This document shows positions 23,984 through 34,333 of a DNA stretch of 41,937 nucleotides, piece after piece. Numbering within the stretch: position 1 is the first letter of the stretch; each line of letters opens with the position of its first letter. Origin of the DNA: Acidobacteriota bacterium (lineage in GTDB: Bacteria; Acidobacteriota; Vicinamibacteria; Vicinamibacterales; UBA2999); assembly GCA_016192845.1 (NCBI GenBank), contig JACPTI010000038.1:1-41937 (forward strand), written 5' to 3'. A program made the translations under genes and the position numbers. A model generated the notes under the pieces. That model had not been told where the DNA came from. It ran no database searches and saw nothing but the letters and a program-made list of their open reading frames with translations.

Positions 23984-24795
23984 CTACCGAGGCCTCACGT
24001 ACACCCGCTCGCCAAACCGCACATCCACGTAATCGATCTCCGGGACCCTCTCCCGCAGCGCGGGGGCGAGGTCGAGATACGACCGAAGGCGCTCGGCGAA
24101 CCGGTCTTCGCCGACGCGGACGAGCGTCGTGTCGCCCTTCAGCATCACCACCGCGTCGCGCACGTCGGAGGCGTCTATCTGGGAGACGCGCCCCGCCAGA
24201 TCCGGATCCGTCTCGAGCGACGCCAGCAGCCGCACGGCGAGCGCCGCACGCCCCTCGTCGACCGCCGGCTCACTCGCGCCTGCCGCGTGCGCGGCCGCGA
24301 GCCCGTCGATCAACGGCAGATCGAGATCGGCATGGCCGGGCCCGAAGTCGTCGATGACGCTCCCCCGTTGGTCGATCAGGTACAAGCCGCCCTCGAGCCG
24401 CGCGATGCCGACGGGCCGGCGCTCGGAAACCGCGACGTCAACCGTTCCCGGCAGCACGCGGCGGAGCGCCGCGTCGGCCACCCACGGCGACGCGAGGAGC
24501 TTCTGCCGCCACTCGTCGAGATCGAGCAACAACATGCTCCGCCCCTGCAGCCCGTCGACGAGCGACAGCACTTCGCCGTGGGACAGACGGCTGTTGCCGC
24601 CGACCGTAATGCGCGTCACCGTCAGCGCGCCGCTCGACAGCACGACGCCGGCGAGGCGATAGCCGCCGTACAGCACGCACGTGCCGGCGAGCGCGGCCAG
24701 GGCGACGCCCTTCGGCGACAACGCGAACCGGCGCCGCGACCGCGGCGTGACGTGCACGCGGCGAAATCGCTTGTCGGTGGACGTGGAGACCGCCA

Positions 24796-24796
<1 letters not shown>
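23984..24796 (-). CDS. ftsQ: Cell division protein FtsQ
   Basis: A 270-residue bitopic divisome protein linking early and late division factors. A basic N-terminal tail (KRFRRVHVTPRSRRRF) precedes a single membrane segment at about 29-50. A POTRA domain follows (LTVTRITVGGNSRLSHGEVL) and then the beta domain (SPWVADAALRRVLPGTVDVAVSE, with GLYLIDQRGSVI). The ATG shares its A with the murC TGA (TGATG), so the two are translationally coupled. murB and ddl, often found between murC and ftsQ, are missing here. Confidence 0.93.
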
Positions 24797-26241
<1,445 letters not shown>

Positions 26242-26260
26242 CGCAACCTGCGTACGTGGT

Positions 26261-26278
26261 GTCCGGCTTCAGCCGGAC
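26261..26278 (-). repeat. Palindrome between murG and murC
   Basis: GTCCGGCT and AGCCGGAC form a perfect 8-base-pair stem around a 2-base loop, centred in the 48-base murG-murC gap, 20 bases upstream of the murC GTG. Confidence 0.7.
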
Positions 26279-26289
26279 CCGAGAACCGC

Positions 26290-27381
26290 TCATTGCCCGG
26301 CAAGCGCCAGCACCCGCTCGGCGATGACCCGCGCCGCGTCGGGGCGCGCGAGACGCCGCGCCGCCCCGGCCATGCGCCGCCGGCGCTCCGCGTCGGCCGC
26401 CAGCGACAGCATCTCGGCCGCCAGCCGATCGCCTGTGAGCTCGCGCTGCTCGATCATCAGCGCCGCTCCTTCCTTCACCAGCGCGAGCGCGTTCTTGCGC
26501 TGGTGGTCGTCCGCGGCGGTCGGGAGCGGCACGAAAATCGACGGCCGTCCGATCGCCGTCAGCTCCGCGACGGTGGTCGCGCCGGCGCGGCAGACGACGA
26601 AGTCGGCCGACGTCATCTCCCGCTCCATCGCAAACAAAAACGGTTCGACTCGGGCTTCCAGCCCGGCCCGCCGGTACTGGTCGCGGACCATTTCCAGATC
26701 GCGCTCCCCAGTCTGGTGCGTGACTGCCAGCCGTGGCTGAGCGGCAGCCAGCCGCGGCGCCGCCTCCACCATGGCCATGTTGATCGCGTGCGCGCCCGGA
26801 GAACAGCCCAAGACTAGAACCCGTGCCGCCCCAGGCGGCGAAAGTTCATCCCCATGTGCCTCCTCACCCCGAAGGAACTCCGCTCTGACCGGATTGCCCG
26901 AGACGAACGCCTTGCTGCCGAAGAACCGCACCGTCTCCTGAAACGTCACCGCCGCCGCGTCGACCACCCGCGCAAGCAGCCGGTTGGTGAGCCCCGGCAT
27001 CGCGTTCTGCTCCAGGAGCAGCGTCGGAATGCCGCGCATTGCCGCCAGCAGGACGACGGGCCCCGAGCTGTAGCCGCCGACGCCAATGACGACCGACGGC
27101 CGCCGCCGCGTAATGACGCGCCACGCGTCCGCCGCGCTCACCGGCAGGAGCGCCAGGCCGCGCGCCAGAGACGGGAGCGATTTCCCCTTCAGGCCCGCGC
27201 TGCGGATCAGCTCCAGCGCGAACCCCTCGCGCGGCACGACCCGCGCCTCGATCCCGGCGGCCGTGCCGACGAACGCCACCTCCACGTCGCGCCTGCGCGC
27301 CGTCAGCTCGCGAGCCACCGCGATGCCCGGATACAAGTGGCCTCCCGTGCCCCCACCAGCGATCAGGATCGACAGCGGCAT
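26290..27381 (-). CDS. murG: UDP-GlcNAc:undecaprenyl-PP-MurNAc-pentapeptide GlcNAc transferase
   Basis: Converts lipid I to lipid II at the inner face of the membrane. 363 residues, the usual GT-B length. The N-terminal loop is IAGGGTGGHLYPGIA and the second domain has VVCRAGATTVAELTAIG and PLPTAADDHQRKNA, the UDP-GlcNAc site. The third glycine-rich loop, normally GGSQGA, reads GCSPGAH here, so the second Gly and the Gln have changed. ATG 27381 lies directly after a GCACCATC tandem repeat that separates it from ftsW, and no good Shine-Dalgarno is seen. Confidence 0.95.
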   Translation of the reverse strand: MPLSILIAGGGTGGHLYPGIAVARELTARRRDVEVAFVGTAAGIEARVVPREGFALELIRSAGLKGKSLPSLARGLALLPVSAADAWRVITRRRPSVVIGVGGYSSGPVVLLAAMRGIPTLLLEQNAMPGLTNRLLARVVDAAAVTFQETVRFFGSKAFVSGNPVRAEFLRGEEAHGDELSPPGAARVLVLGCSPGAHAINMAMVEAAPRLAAAQPRLAVTHQTGERDLEMVRDQYRRAGLEARVEPFLFAMEREMTSADFVVCRAGATTVAELTAIGRPSIFVPLPTAADDHQRKNALALVKEGAALMIEQRELTGDRLAAEMLSLAADAERRRRMAGAARRLARPDAARVIAERVLALAGQ

Positions 27382-27389
27382 CTACGTGA

Positions 27390-27449
27390 GCACCATCGCA
27401 CCATCGCACCATCGCACCGTCGCACCATCGCACCGTCGCACCATCGCAC
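27390..27449 (+). repeat. Tandem 8-base repeat between ftsW and murG
   Basis: Seven and a half direct copies of GCACCATC, two carrying GCACCGTC, exactly from 27390 to 27449. The array abuts the ftsW stop codon (27450) and ends eight bases before the murG ATG. It is not a CRISPR: there are no spacers. Confidence 0.95.
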
Positions 27450-28550
27450 TTACGCCGTAACCGTCTCGTGCTGCGAAATGTTCAGCAGCACCCCCATCGC
27501 CGCCAGGCTGATGACGAGCGACGATCCGCCGGCGCTGACGAGCGGCAGCGGAATGCCCTTGGTCGGCAGCAGCCCGAGCACGACGCTCATGTTCACGAAC
27601 GCCTGCACGACGATCATCGTGGTGATGCCGAGCGCCACGAACGCACCGAACATGTCCTGCGCGCGGGCCGTGATGCGCACGCCGCGCCACGCGATCAGGC
27701 AGAAGCAAAGCAGCGTCGCGGTGGCGCCGACCAGGCCCAGCTCCTCGCCGATCACGGCATAGATGAAGTCGGTGTGCGGCTCCGGCAGGTAGAACAGCTT
27801 CTGCACGCCGGCCATCAATCCGCGCCCGAACACGCCTCCGGTCCCGACCGCAATCAGCGATTGAATGACCTGGAAGCCGTCGCCCAGCGGATCGGCCCAC
27901 GGGTCCCAGAACGCGAGAAGGCGCCGGCGCCGGTACGGCGCGCTGACGAGCACCAGATACAGCGCCGGCAGCATCACGAGCAGCGTGCCGACGAGATACC
28001 GGTAATGGAGGCCCGCCGCGAACACCATCGCAGCCACGATCAGGACGAGCGACATCGCCGTGCCGAAATCCGGCTGCAGCAGGATGAGCGCCACCATCGC
28101 ACCCACGACGATGCCGATCGGCAGCAGCGAGTACGACAGCTCGTCGATGCGATGCATCCGCCGCTCGAGGATGAGGGCGGTGAAGAGCACGCAGGCGAGC
28201 TTGGCGAGCTCCGACGGCTGAATGCCGAGGCCGCCCATCCCGAACCACCGGCGCGTGCCGTTCACCGGGACGCTGAACAGAACGCCGACCAGCGTGACCG
28301 CGACGATCCCGACGAGCGCCCAGATGAACGCGTCGTTCCGGTACGTCCGGTAGTCGACGCGCATCGCCACCCAGAGCGCGGCCAGGCCGAGGACCGTCCA
28401 CATGCCCTGGCGCGTGACGAAGAGGTAGGGCTGCTCGTAGCGCTCCAGCGCCAGCAGCGCCGACGCGCTGTAGACCATGACGACGCTGGTGCAGACCAGC
28501 AGGAGGGTTGCCGTAAAGAGAACCCGATCCGATTTCAGCTTGCGCGCCAC
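27450..28550 (-). CDS. ftsW: SEDS peptidoglycan glycosyltransferase FtsW
   Basis: Polymerises lipid II at the septum together with FtsI. 366 residues from GTG 28550, with GAGG four bases upstream. About ten membrane segments are visible. SEDS signatures include RWFGMGGLGIQPSELAKL, LLQPDFGTAM, FYLPEPHTDFIYAVIGEE in the large periplasmic loop, and LLPTKGIPLPLVSAGGSS near the C terminus. The conserved Asp of the PEPHTDF loop region is present. The protein ends NISQHETVTA right at the start of the tandem repeat. Upstream, a 391-base repeat-filled gap separates it from murD. Confidence 0.96.
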   Translation of the reverse strand: MARKLKSDRVLFTATLLLVCTSVVMVYSASALLALERYEQPYLFVTRQGMWTVLGLAALWVAMRVDYRTYRNDAFIWALVGIVAVTLVGVLFSVPVNGTRRWFGMGGLGIQPSELAKLACVLFTALILERRMHRIDELSYSLLPIGIVVGAMVALILLQPDFGTAMSLVLIVAAMVFAAGLHYRYLVGTLLVMLPALYLVLVSAPYRRRRLLAFWDPWADPLGDGFQVIQSLIAVGTGGVFGRGLMAGVQKLFYLPEPHTDFIYAVIGEELGLVGATATLLCFCLIAWRGVRITARAQDMFGAFVALGITTMIVVQAFVNMSVVLGLLPTKGIPLPLVSAGGSSLVISLAAMGVLLNISQHETVTA

Positions 28551-28690
28551 GCCACCTCACGGGTCGACCTGCCCGCCTCCGCGCTCGCGCTTCGGCGGGG
28601 TCTCGCCGAAGCCTGCGGCGAAGGCGGAAAGGTCGGCCCCTATAGAAACCCGCCCGACCACCCGAAACACCCGGTATTGCGCGGATCGGC
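28551..28690 (-). repeat. Repeat module in the ftsW-murD gap, part 1
   Basis: Contains a perfect hairpin, CTTCGGCG and CGCCGAAG around six bases (28591-28612), and CGCCTCCGCGCTCGCG opposed by GCGGCGAAGGCGG. It shares GCGGCGAAGGC with the module after the tRNA at 14371. No gene is seen in 28551-28941. Confidence 0.65.
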
Positions 28691-28706
28691 TAAGATCCCG
28701 ATCCCA

Positions 28707-28764
28707 GTTGCCGGTTGCCAGTTGTCAGTGGTGCTCTGACAACCGACAACTGACAACCGACAAC
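28707..28764 (-). repeat. Inverted repeat in the ftsW-murD gap, part 2
   Basis: The left arm 28707-28728 is made of GTTGCCG/GTTGTCAG units and the right arm 28736-28764 of CAACCGACAACTGA units, complementary apart from one extra unit on the right. Confidence 0.8.
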
Positions 28765-28765
28765 G

Positions 28766-28896
28766 GCGGAAGCGGTCAACAGTCATCAGCCGGCCCGTGG
28801 AAGGGGACACCGACCTCGCAGACCGGGGTAGCCTGCGTTCCCAGCGGCCAGCTCCTCTCCGCGCCGAGCCGACTGACGACTGCTCACCGCTCCCGC
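28766..28896 (-). repeat. Long-range inverted repeat in the ftsW-murD gap, part 3
   Basis: The arm at about 28766-28790 (CGGAAGCGGTCAACAGTCAT and on) matches, imperfectly inverted, the arm at about 28870-28896 (GACTGACGACTGCTCACCGC and on). About 80 unpaired bases lie between them with no recognisable gene. Confidence 0.55.
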
Positions 28897-28910
28897 ATCC
28901 CAACACAAAC

Positions 28911-28968
28911 CACCGAGTCGCCGAGGCACCGAGGTTTCTTCTCAACTCGGTGTCTCGGTGTCTCGGTG
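28911..28968 (-). repeat. Inverted repeat overlapping the murD 3' end
   Basis: The arms 28911-28933 and 28946-28968 are complementary at 20 of 23 positions around a 12-base loop. The units are CACCGAG-like. The right arm encodes HRDTETPS, the last residues of MurD, and the stop is in the loop. The unit design parallels the CACAGAG repeat at the rnhA end. Confidence 0.88.
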
Positions 28969-30333
28969 TTCCGTTGCGCGTTTCAACCTCGCGACCTCTG
29001 CCTTGAACACGTCCCCTCGCTCGGCATAATCCCGGAACCAGTCGAAGCTCGCGCACGCGGGCGCCAGCAGCACCACGCCGTCCGGCGCCGCCGCCTCATA
29101 GCCCCGCTCCACCGCCTCGCGCATCGATCCGGCGTCGACCACCGGGACGACGTCGCCGAGCGACCGGCGCACGAGCGGCGCCGCCTCGCCGATGGCGATG
29201 ACCGCCCTGCCGTGCGCCGCGAGCACCTCGCGCAGCTCCCCGAGGTCCCCGCCCTTGAAGCGGCCCCCGACGATCGCCACCACGCCGCGCGGGAAGCTCT
29301 CGATCGATCGCCGCGCCGCTTCGACGTTGGTCGCCTTCGAGTCGTTGACGAACCGCACGCCGCCGATCTCGCCCGCGGGCTCCATCACGTGCGCGAGGCC
29401 GCGGAATCCCCGGAGCGCGCCGGTCATCGCCGCCGGCGCGCAGCCGGCGAGCGACGCCGCGGCCGTCGCGGCGAGAACGTCCGCGAGCATGTGGCGGCCC
29501 CGCAGCTCGACCGCCGCGACGGGCACGAGCCGATCGGCGCCGGTCGCCGTGCGCCGGACGATCCACTCGCCGTCGACGACGAAGCCTTCGGCGATCCGTC
29601 CTGACAGCGCGAACGCCGCCCGCCGCGCGGCGATCCCGCCGCTGCGGGCCATCACCACCGGGTCATCGGCGTTGACGACCGCCCAGTCGTCGGCGGTCTG
29701 ATTCGCGAAGATGCGCGCTTTCGCGGCGGCGTACGCCCGCACGTCGGGATGCCGGTCGAGATGGTCGTCGGCGAAGTTCAGCCATACCGCAATCCACGGC
29801 CGGAACGTGGCGGTCGTCTCCAGCTGAAAGCTGCTCGCCTCGACCACGTGCACGGTGTCGGCGGTCGACCGATCGACCTGCCCGCTCAGCGGCACGCCGA
29901 TGTTGCCGCCCACCAGCACGTCCCGTCCCGCCTCTTCGAGCATGCGGCCGACGAGCGTCGTGGTCGTCGACTTCCCCTTCGTGCCGGTCACCGCGATCAC
30001 CGGCCCGCGGATCCACCGCCACGCCAGCTCCAGCTCGCCGATCACCTCGGCGCCGCGCCGGCGCGCGGCGTCCAGCATCGGGAGGTCCGTCGGCACGCCC
30101 GGACTGAGCACCACGAGGTCGGCCGCCGCGAGCGTCTCGGGCCGATGTCCGCCCAGCTCGAGCGCGACGCCCGCGGCCCGGAGCGCCGGCGCCGCGTCGA
30201 CCGCGTCGCGCATCTCGGTCAGCGTCACCGCTGCCCCCCGCTTCGCGAGCAGCTCCGCCGCGGCGATCCCGCTGCGCGCTGCTCCCACCACCACCACCCG
30301 GCGCCCACGGACCGAGAAGCCACTGTCGCCCAC
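28942..30333 (-). CDS. murD: UDP-MurNAc-L-alanine--D-glutamate ligase
   Basis: Adds D-Glu to UDP-MurNAc-L-Ala. 463 residues from GTG 30333, four bases after the mraY stop. The N-terminal domain has VVVVGAARSGIAAAELL; the ATP loop is VTGTKGKSTTT; the central domain has EASSFQLE, NFADDHLDRHPD and NADD; the C-terminal domain has FVNDSKATN, IVGGRFKGGD and LLAPACASFDWFRDYAERGDVFK. The normal protein should end soon after that motif. The tail ATEHRDTETPS is encoded by an inverted repeat and closely resembles the RNase HI tail ATGHRGTESQR. Confidence 0.96.
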   Translation of the reverse strand: MGDSGFSVRGRRVVVVGAARSGIAAAELLAKRGAAVTLTEMRDAVDAAPALRAAGVALELGGHRPETLAAADLVVLSPGVPTDLPMLDAARRRGAEVIGELELAWRWIRGPVIAVTGTKGKSTTTTLVGRMLEEAGRDVLVGGNIGVPLSGQVDRSTADTVHVVEASSFQLETTATFRPWIAVWLNFADDHLDRHPDVRAYAAAKARIFANQTADDWAVVNADDPVVMARSGGIAARRAAFALSGRIAEGFVVDGEWIVRRTATGADRLVPVAAVELRGRHMLADVLAATAAASLAGCAPAAMTGALRGFRGLAHVMEPAGEIGGVRFVNDSKATNVEAARRSIESFPRGVVAIVGGRFKGGDLGELREVLAAHGRAVIAIGEAAPLVRRSLGDVVPVVDAGSMREAVERGYEAAAPDGVVLLAPACASFDWFRDYAERGDVFKAEVARLKRATEHRDTETPS

Positions 30334-30337
30334 GCCA

Positions 30338-31423
30338 TCACCGCAGCTTCAACGTGGTCAGGCTGAAGAGGGCGAAGACCACCGCCACGATCAGGAAGCG
30401 GGTGATCACCTTCGGCTCGCTCCAGCCGATGAGCTCGAAGTGGTGATGGAGCGGCGCCATCTTGAACACGCGCTGGCCGCGCAGCTTGAACGAGCCGACC
30501 TGCACGATCACCGAGAGCGCCTCGATGACGAACACGCCGCCGACGATCGGCAGCAGCAGCTCCTGCTTGATGAGAATGGCGACGGTGCCGAGCGCGCCGC
30601 CGAGCGCCAGCGATCCCACGTCGCCCATGAAGATCTCGGCGGGGTACGAGTTGTACCAGAGGAACCCGAGGCTCGCCCCGACGAGCGCGCCGCAGAAGAT
30701 CGTCAGCTCCCCGGCGGGCGGAAAGCGGACGAGCAGCAGGTAGTCGGCGAGGACGGCGTGTCCCGTGACGTAGGCGAGCGCCGTGAACGCCGCCGCCGCC
30801 ACGCCGAACGTGCTGATCGCGAGCCCGTCGAGGCCGTCGGTCAGATTGACGGCGTTGCTCGCGCCGACCAGCACGAGCACCGCGAACGCGACATAGAACC
30901 ACCCGAGGTCCGGAATCAGGTTCTTGAAGAACGGGAAGATCAGGCGCGTGTTGTAGAGATTGTTCGCGGCCAGCACCAGGAGCGTGACGCCGACCGCCAG
31001 CGCGATGAGGACCTGGAGCGCCATCTTGTACCGCGGGCGCAAGCCGTGGTGCGAGCGGCGGACGATCTTGAGGTAGTCGTCCGCGAAGCCCACCGCGCCG
31101 AAGGCACACGTCGTGAGCACCGCAATCCAGACGTACGGATTGGACAAATCGGCCCACAGCAGCGTCGGGACGATCGACGCGGTCAGGATGAGCAGCCCGC
31201 CCATCGTCGGGGTGCCGGCTTTCGCGCGATGCGACTGCGGCCCTTCCTGCCGGATCACCTGGCCGATCTGGAAGTCGCGCAGCTTCCGGATCATCCACGG
31301 TCCGAGCACGAGGCTGATGAAGAGCGCCGTCAGGCTCGCCGCCGCCGTGCGGAAGGTGATGTAGCGGACCACGTTCAGCGGCCCGAAGTACGGCTCGAGC
31401 GGGAGCAGCAGATCCATCAGCAT
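30338..31423 (-). CDS. mraY: Phospho-MurNAc-pentapeptide-transferase
   Basis: Transfers phospho-MurNAc-pentapeptide to undecaprenyl phosphate, making lipid I. 361 residues with about ten membrane segments, the normal size. The catalytic acidic motifs are intact: [25 protein letters not shown] and [14 protein letters not shown]. The periplasmic/cytoplasmic signature APLHHHFE follows. ATG 31423 shares its A with the murF TGA (TGATG); a second ATG lies two codons on. murD follows after four bases. Confidence 0.96.
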   Translation of the reverse strand: MLMDLLLPLEPYFGPLNVVRYITFRTAAASLTALFISLVLGPWMIRKLRDFQIGQVIRQEGPQSHRAKAGTPTMGGLLILTASIVPTLLWADLSNPYVWIAVLTTCAFGAVGFADDYLKIVRRSHHGLRPRYKMALQVLIALAVGVTLLVLAANNLYNTRLIFPFFKNLIPDLGWFYVAFAVLVLVGASNAVNLTDGLDGLAISTFGVAAAAFTALAYVTGHAVLADYLLLVRFPPAGELTIFCGALVGASLGFLWYNSYPAEIFMGDVGSLALGGALGTVAILIKQELLLPIVGGVFVIEALSVIVQVGSFKLRGQRVFKMAPLHHHFELIGWSEPKVITRFLIVAVVFALFSLTTLKLR

Positions 31424-32823
31424 CAGCTGAACTCCGCCGCGATCGCGTCGGCCACGATGTCGGTCCGGGTGGCCCGCGATCCCTTGACGAGCACCAGATC
31501 GCCGGCGCGAATCTCGGCCGCCGTGGCGGGCGCCGCCGCCTCGCTCGTGTCGAAATGACGGACCGCGGACGCCGGCATCCCCGCCTCCACCGCCGCCGCC
31601 GCCAGCGCGCGAGCCGGCTCGCCGCCGATCGCCACGAGCAGCCGCAACTCGGCGCCCGCGGCCGTCCGGCCCGACTGGCGGTGGAGCGCGATCGCCTGAT
31701 CGCCGAGCTCCAGCATCTCGCCGACCACGGCCACCTTGCGCGCGGTGTGCGCCTCCTTCGCGACGACCTCGAGCGCGCGGCCGAGCGCCGCCGGGCTCGA
31801 GTTGTACGAGTCGTCGATCAGCACGACGCCGCCGCGCAGCCGCCGCACGGCGCCGCGGCGGTCGGCGGGCGCGAGGCGGGCGGCGGCGCTGGCGATGGAA
31901 TCGAGCGGCACGCCGAACTCGAGCGCTACGGCGGTGGCGGCGAGCACGTTGTCCAGATTGCCGCGCCCGAGGAGCGCGGTGGCGACCGTCCGCTCCCCTG
32001 CAGCCGTGTGCACACGCGCGCGCATGCCGTCGATCCCGAGGTCCTCGACCTCGCGCGCCCGCACGTCGGCGGCCGCTGCGGTGCCAAAGGTGACAACCTT
32101 CCCGCCGAAGCGCCGCGCGCGCGCCATCACGCGCGGATCGTCCGCGTTGCAGACGAGCACGTGTCCGGCGCCGGCGCGTTCGAGGATCTCGGCCTTGGCG
32201 TCCGCGATCGCGTCCGACGATCCGAAATAGCCGATATGCGCATCGCCGACGTTGGTCCAGACCCGTACCTCGGGTTCGGCAATCGCCACCAGCGTGCTGA
32301 TCTCCCCGGGATGGTTCATGCCCAGTTCCATCACCGCCACATCCGGCCGCTCCCGAAGCTGCAGCAGCGAGAGCGGCAGCCCGATGTGGTTGTTCAGGTT
32401 CCCCCTGTTCTTCACCACGCGGAAGCGCACCGAGAGGAACTCGGCGATCGCCTCCTTCGTGGTGGTCTTCCCGGCGCTGCCGGTGATCGCCACGACGCGC
32501 GCCCCGCTCGCCACGCGCACCGCGTGGCCAAGGTCCTGGAGCGCCCTGGTCGTGTCGTCCACCTCGACAATGGCCGCGCCCTCGGGCCCGCCGCGGAAGC
32601 GCCGTTCGACGATCGCTCCGGCCGCGCCCTTCCTGAACGCCTCGTCGATGAACTCGTGCGCGTCGAAGCGGGCGCCGCGCAGCGCCACGAAGAAATCGCC
32701 CGGCTGCAGCGCCCGCGTATCGATGCCGACCGTGCGGATCTCCATGTCGGGATCGCCCGCCCGGATCCGGCCGCCGACCGCGTCGGCCACCCACCGCAAT
32801 GTGAGGCGCAGCCCGTCACCCAA
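31423..32823 (-). CDS. murF: UDP-MurNAc-tripeptide--D-Ala-D-Ala ligase
   Basis: Adds D-Ala-D-Ala to the UDP-MurNAc tripeptide, completing the soluble precursor. About 466 residues. The N-terminal domain begins [14 protein letters not shown] and has SxR-like [16 protein letters not shown]. The ATP loop is [14 protein letters not shown], followed by [26 protein letters not shown], and the C-terminal [11 protein letters not shown] and VGEMLELG. The start is uncertain: TTG 32823 is proposed because family proteins begin a few residues before LTL, giving an 8-base overlap with murE. No ATG is suitably placed. Confidence 0.93.
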   Translation of the reverse strand: MGDGLRLTLRWVADAVGGRIRAGDPDMEIRTVGIDTRALQPGDFFVALRGARFDAHEFIDEAFRKGAAGAIVERRFRGGPEGAAIVEVDDTTRALQDLGHAVRVASGARVVAITGSAGKTTTKEAIAEFLSVRFRVVKNRGNLNNHIGLPLSLLQLRERPDVAVMELGMNHPGEISTLVAIAEPEVRVWTNVGDAHIGYFGSSDAIADAKAEILERAGAGHVLVCNADDPRVMARARRFGGKVVTFGTAAAADVRAREVEDLGIDGMRARVHTAAGERTVATALLGRGNLDNVLAATAVALEFGVPLDSIASAAARLAPADRRGAVRRLRGGVVLIDDSYNSSPAALGRALEVVAKEAHTARKVAVVGEMLELGDQAIALHRQSGRTAAGAELRLLVAIGGEPARALAAAAVEAGMPASAVRHFDTSEAAAPATAAEIRAGDLVLVKGSRATRTDIVADAIAAEFS

Positions 32824-34333
32824 CCCGCAACCTGTCGCGCCGGGCCGCCAACGCCTCCCGCGCGACCGCCACATCGTCAAACGGGAGCAACCGCCCGCCG
32901 ATTTCCTGATACGTCTCGTGCCCTTTGCCGGCGATGAGCAGCAGATCGCCGGGCGACGCGTGCCTCATCGCGTACAGAATCGCGTCGCGGCGGTCGACCA
33001 TCGTCAGCACCTCGACGCTGCGCTGCCGCGTCTCCTGCTGCGCGCCGAGATTGATCTCGTCGATGATCCGCTGCGGGTCCTCCGTACGCGGGTTGTCCGA
33101 CGTGATCACCACGACGTCGCTGAGCCGCGCCGCCACCATGCCCATCAGCGGCCGCTTCGTGCGGTCGCGATCGCCGCCCGCCCCGAACACCGTGATGAGG
33201 CGCCGGCCGGCGAGCGGCCGCGCCATCTCCAGCAGGTTCCGCAGTGCGTCGTCGGTGTGCGCGTAGTCGACGATGACCGTGATGTCGTCGGCGGGCGACG
33301 ACACGCGCTCGAACCGGCCCGGCACGCCGCCGAGCCGGGCGATGCCGCGCTCGATGGCATCGAGCGGCAGATCGAGCGCCGTCATCACGCTCACCGCCGC
33401 GAGGATGTTGTAGACGTTCGGACGGCCGACGAGCGGCGACCGGACGTGAAGCTCGCCCCTCGGCGTGCGGACGTCGAACTCGAGGCCCTCGAGCGACAGC
33501 GCCAGCGGCCCCGGCGTCACGTCCGCGGGGCGGTTGACGGCGTACGTCACGGGGCGTCCCGCCACCTCGACAATGGCGGCGCCGCGCGGGTCGTCGAGAT
33601 TGACGGCCGCGGGCGCGGCCGCCGGCAGCAGCTCGAACAGACGCCGCTTGGCGGCGAAGTAATCCTCCATGTTGCCGTGGAAGTCGAGGTGATCGCGCGT
33701 CAGGTTCGTGAACACCCCCGCCGCAAAGTGAATGCCGTCGGCGCGGCGCAATGCCAGCGCGTGCGACGACACTTCCATCGCACATGCCCCGCAGCCCGCC
33801 TCCACCATGTCGCGCATGAACCCCTGCAGCTCGGGCGCTTCGGGCGTCGTCCGCTCGGCTGCAAACTCGCGATCGCCGATGCGGTACACGACGGTCCCCA
33901 GCACGCCGCACCTGACACCCGCCGCCTCGAACATCGCGCTCACCAGGTAGCTCGTAGTCGTCTTCCCGTTCGTACCGGTGACGCCGACGACGCGCATCCG
34001 GCGGCTTGGATGCCCGAAGAACTCCGCCGCCAGCCACGCCAGCGCGAGCCGCGCGTCGCCGACGACTACCCACGGCACGGCGGCGCGCGTCCGCGGCGGG
34101 CCCTCCGCGACGACCGCCGCCGCTCCGGACGCGATCGCCTGCGGGGCAAACTCCGCGCCGTCGGCCTTCAGCCCGCGGAGCGCGACGAACAGCCACCCCG
34201 GCGCGACCCGGCGCGAGTCGTGGGTCACCCCGCGGCATGGCACGTCGAGCCCGCGATCCGCCGCAGGGAGCTCCGGCCGGTCGTGCGGCCATGTCGCCGC
34301 GAACGCCTGCTGCAGCAGCTCCCGAACCGTCAT
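32816..34333 (-). CDS. murE: UDP-MurNAc-L-Ala-D-Glu--meso-diaminopimelate ligase
   Basis: Adds the third amino acid of the stem peptide. 505 residues from ATG 34333 with GGAGG four bases upstream. Motifs: THDSRRVAPGWLFVAL in the UDP domain, VTGTNGKTTTSYL as ATP loop, ERTTPEAPE, AMEVSSHALA, TNLTRDHLDFHG and VDYAHTDDALRN. The specificity motif reads DNPR (SDNPRTEDP), which marks meso-diaminopimelate rather than lysine as substrate and implies a Gram-negative-type stem peptide. ATGA overlap with the upstream ftsI couples the two. Confidence 0.96.
   Translation of the reverse strand: MTVRELLQQAFAATWPHDRPELPAADRGLDVPCRGVTHDSRRVAPGWLFVALRGLKADGAEFAPQAIASGAAAVVAEGPPRTRAAVPWVVVGDARLALAWLAAEFFGHPSRRMRVVGVTGTNGKTTTSYLVSAMFEAAGVRCGVLGTVVYRIGDREFAAERTTPEAPELQGFMRDMVEAGCGACAMEVSSHALALRRADGIHFAAGVFTNLTRDHLDFHGNMEDYFAAKRRLFELLPAAAPAAVNLDDPRGAAIVEVAGRPVTYAVNRPADVTPGPLALSLEGLEFDVRTPRGELHVRSPLVGRPNVYNILAAVSVMTALDLPLDAIERGIARLGGVPGRFERVSSPADDITVIVDYAHTDDALRNLLEMARPLAGRRLITVFGAGGDRDRTKRPLMGMVAARLSDVVVITSDNPRTEDPQRIIDEINLGAQQETRQRSVEVLTMVDRRDAILYAMRHASPGDLLLIAGKGHETYQEIGGRLLPFDDVAVAREALAARRDRLRVG

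Noticed and set aside
21477..24032. 851-codon plus-strand frame opposite ftsZ and ftsA
   Set aside because: Antisense of two well-supported genes, with no recognisable domain.
27390..27449. Possible CRISPR array
   Set aside because: Uninterrupted 8-base tandem repeats with no spacers and no cas genes.
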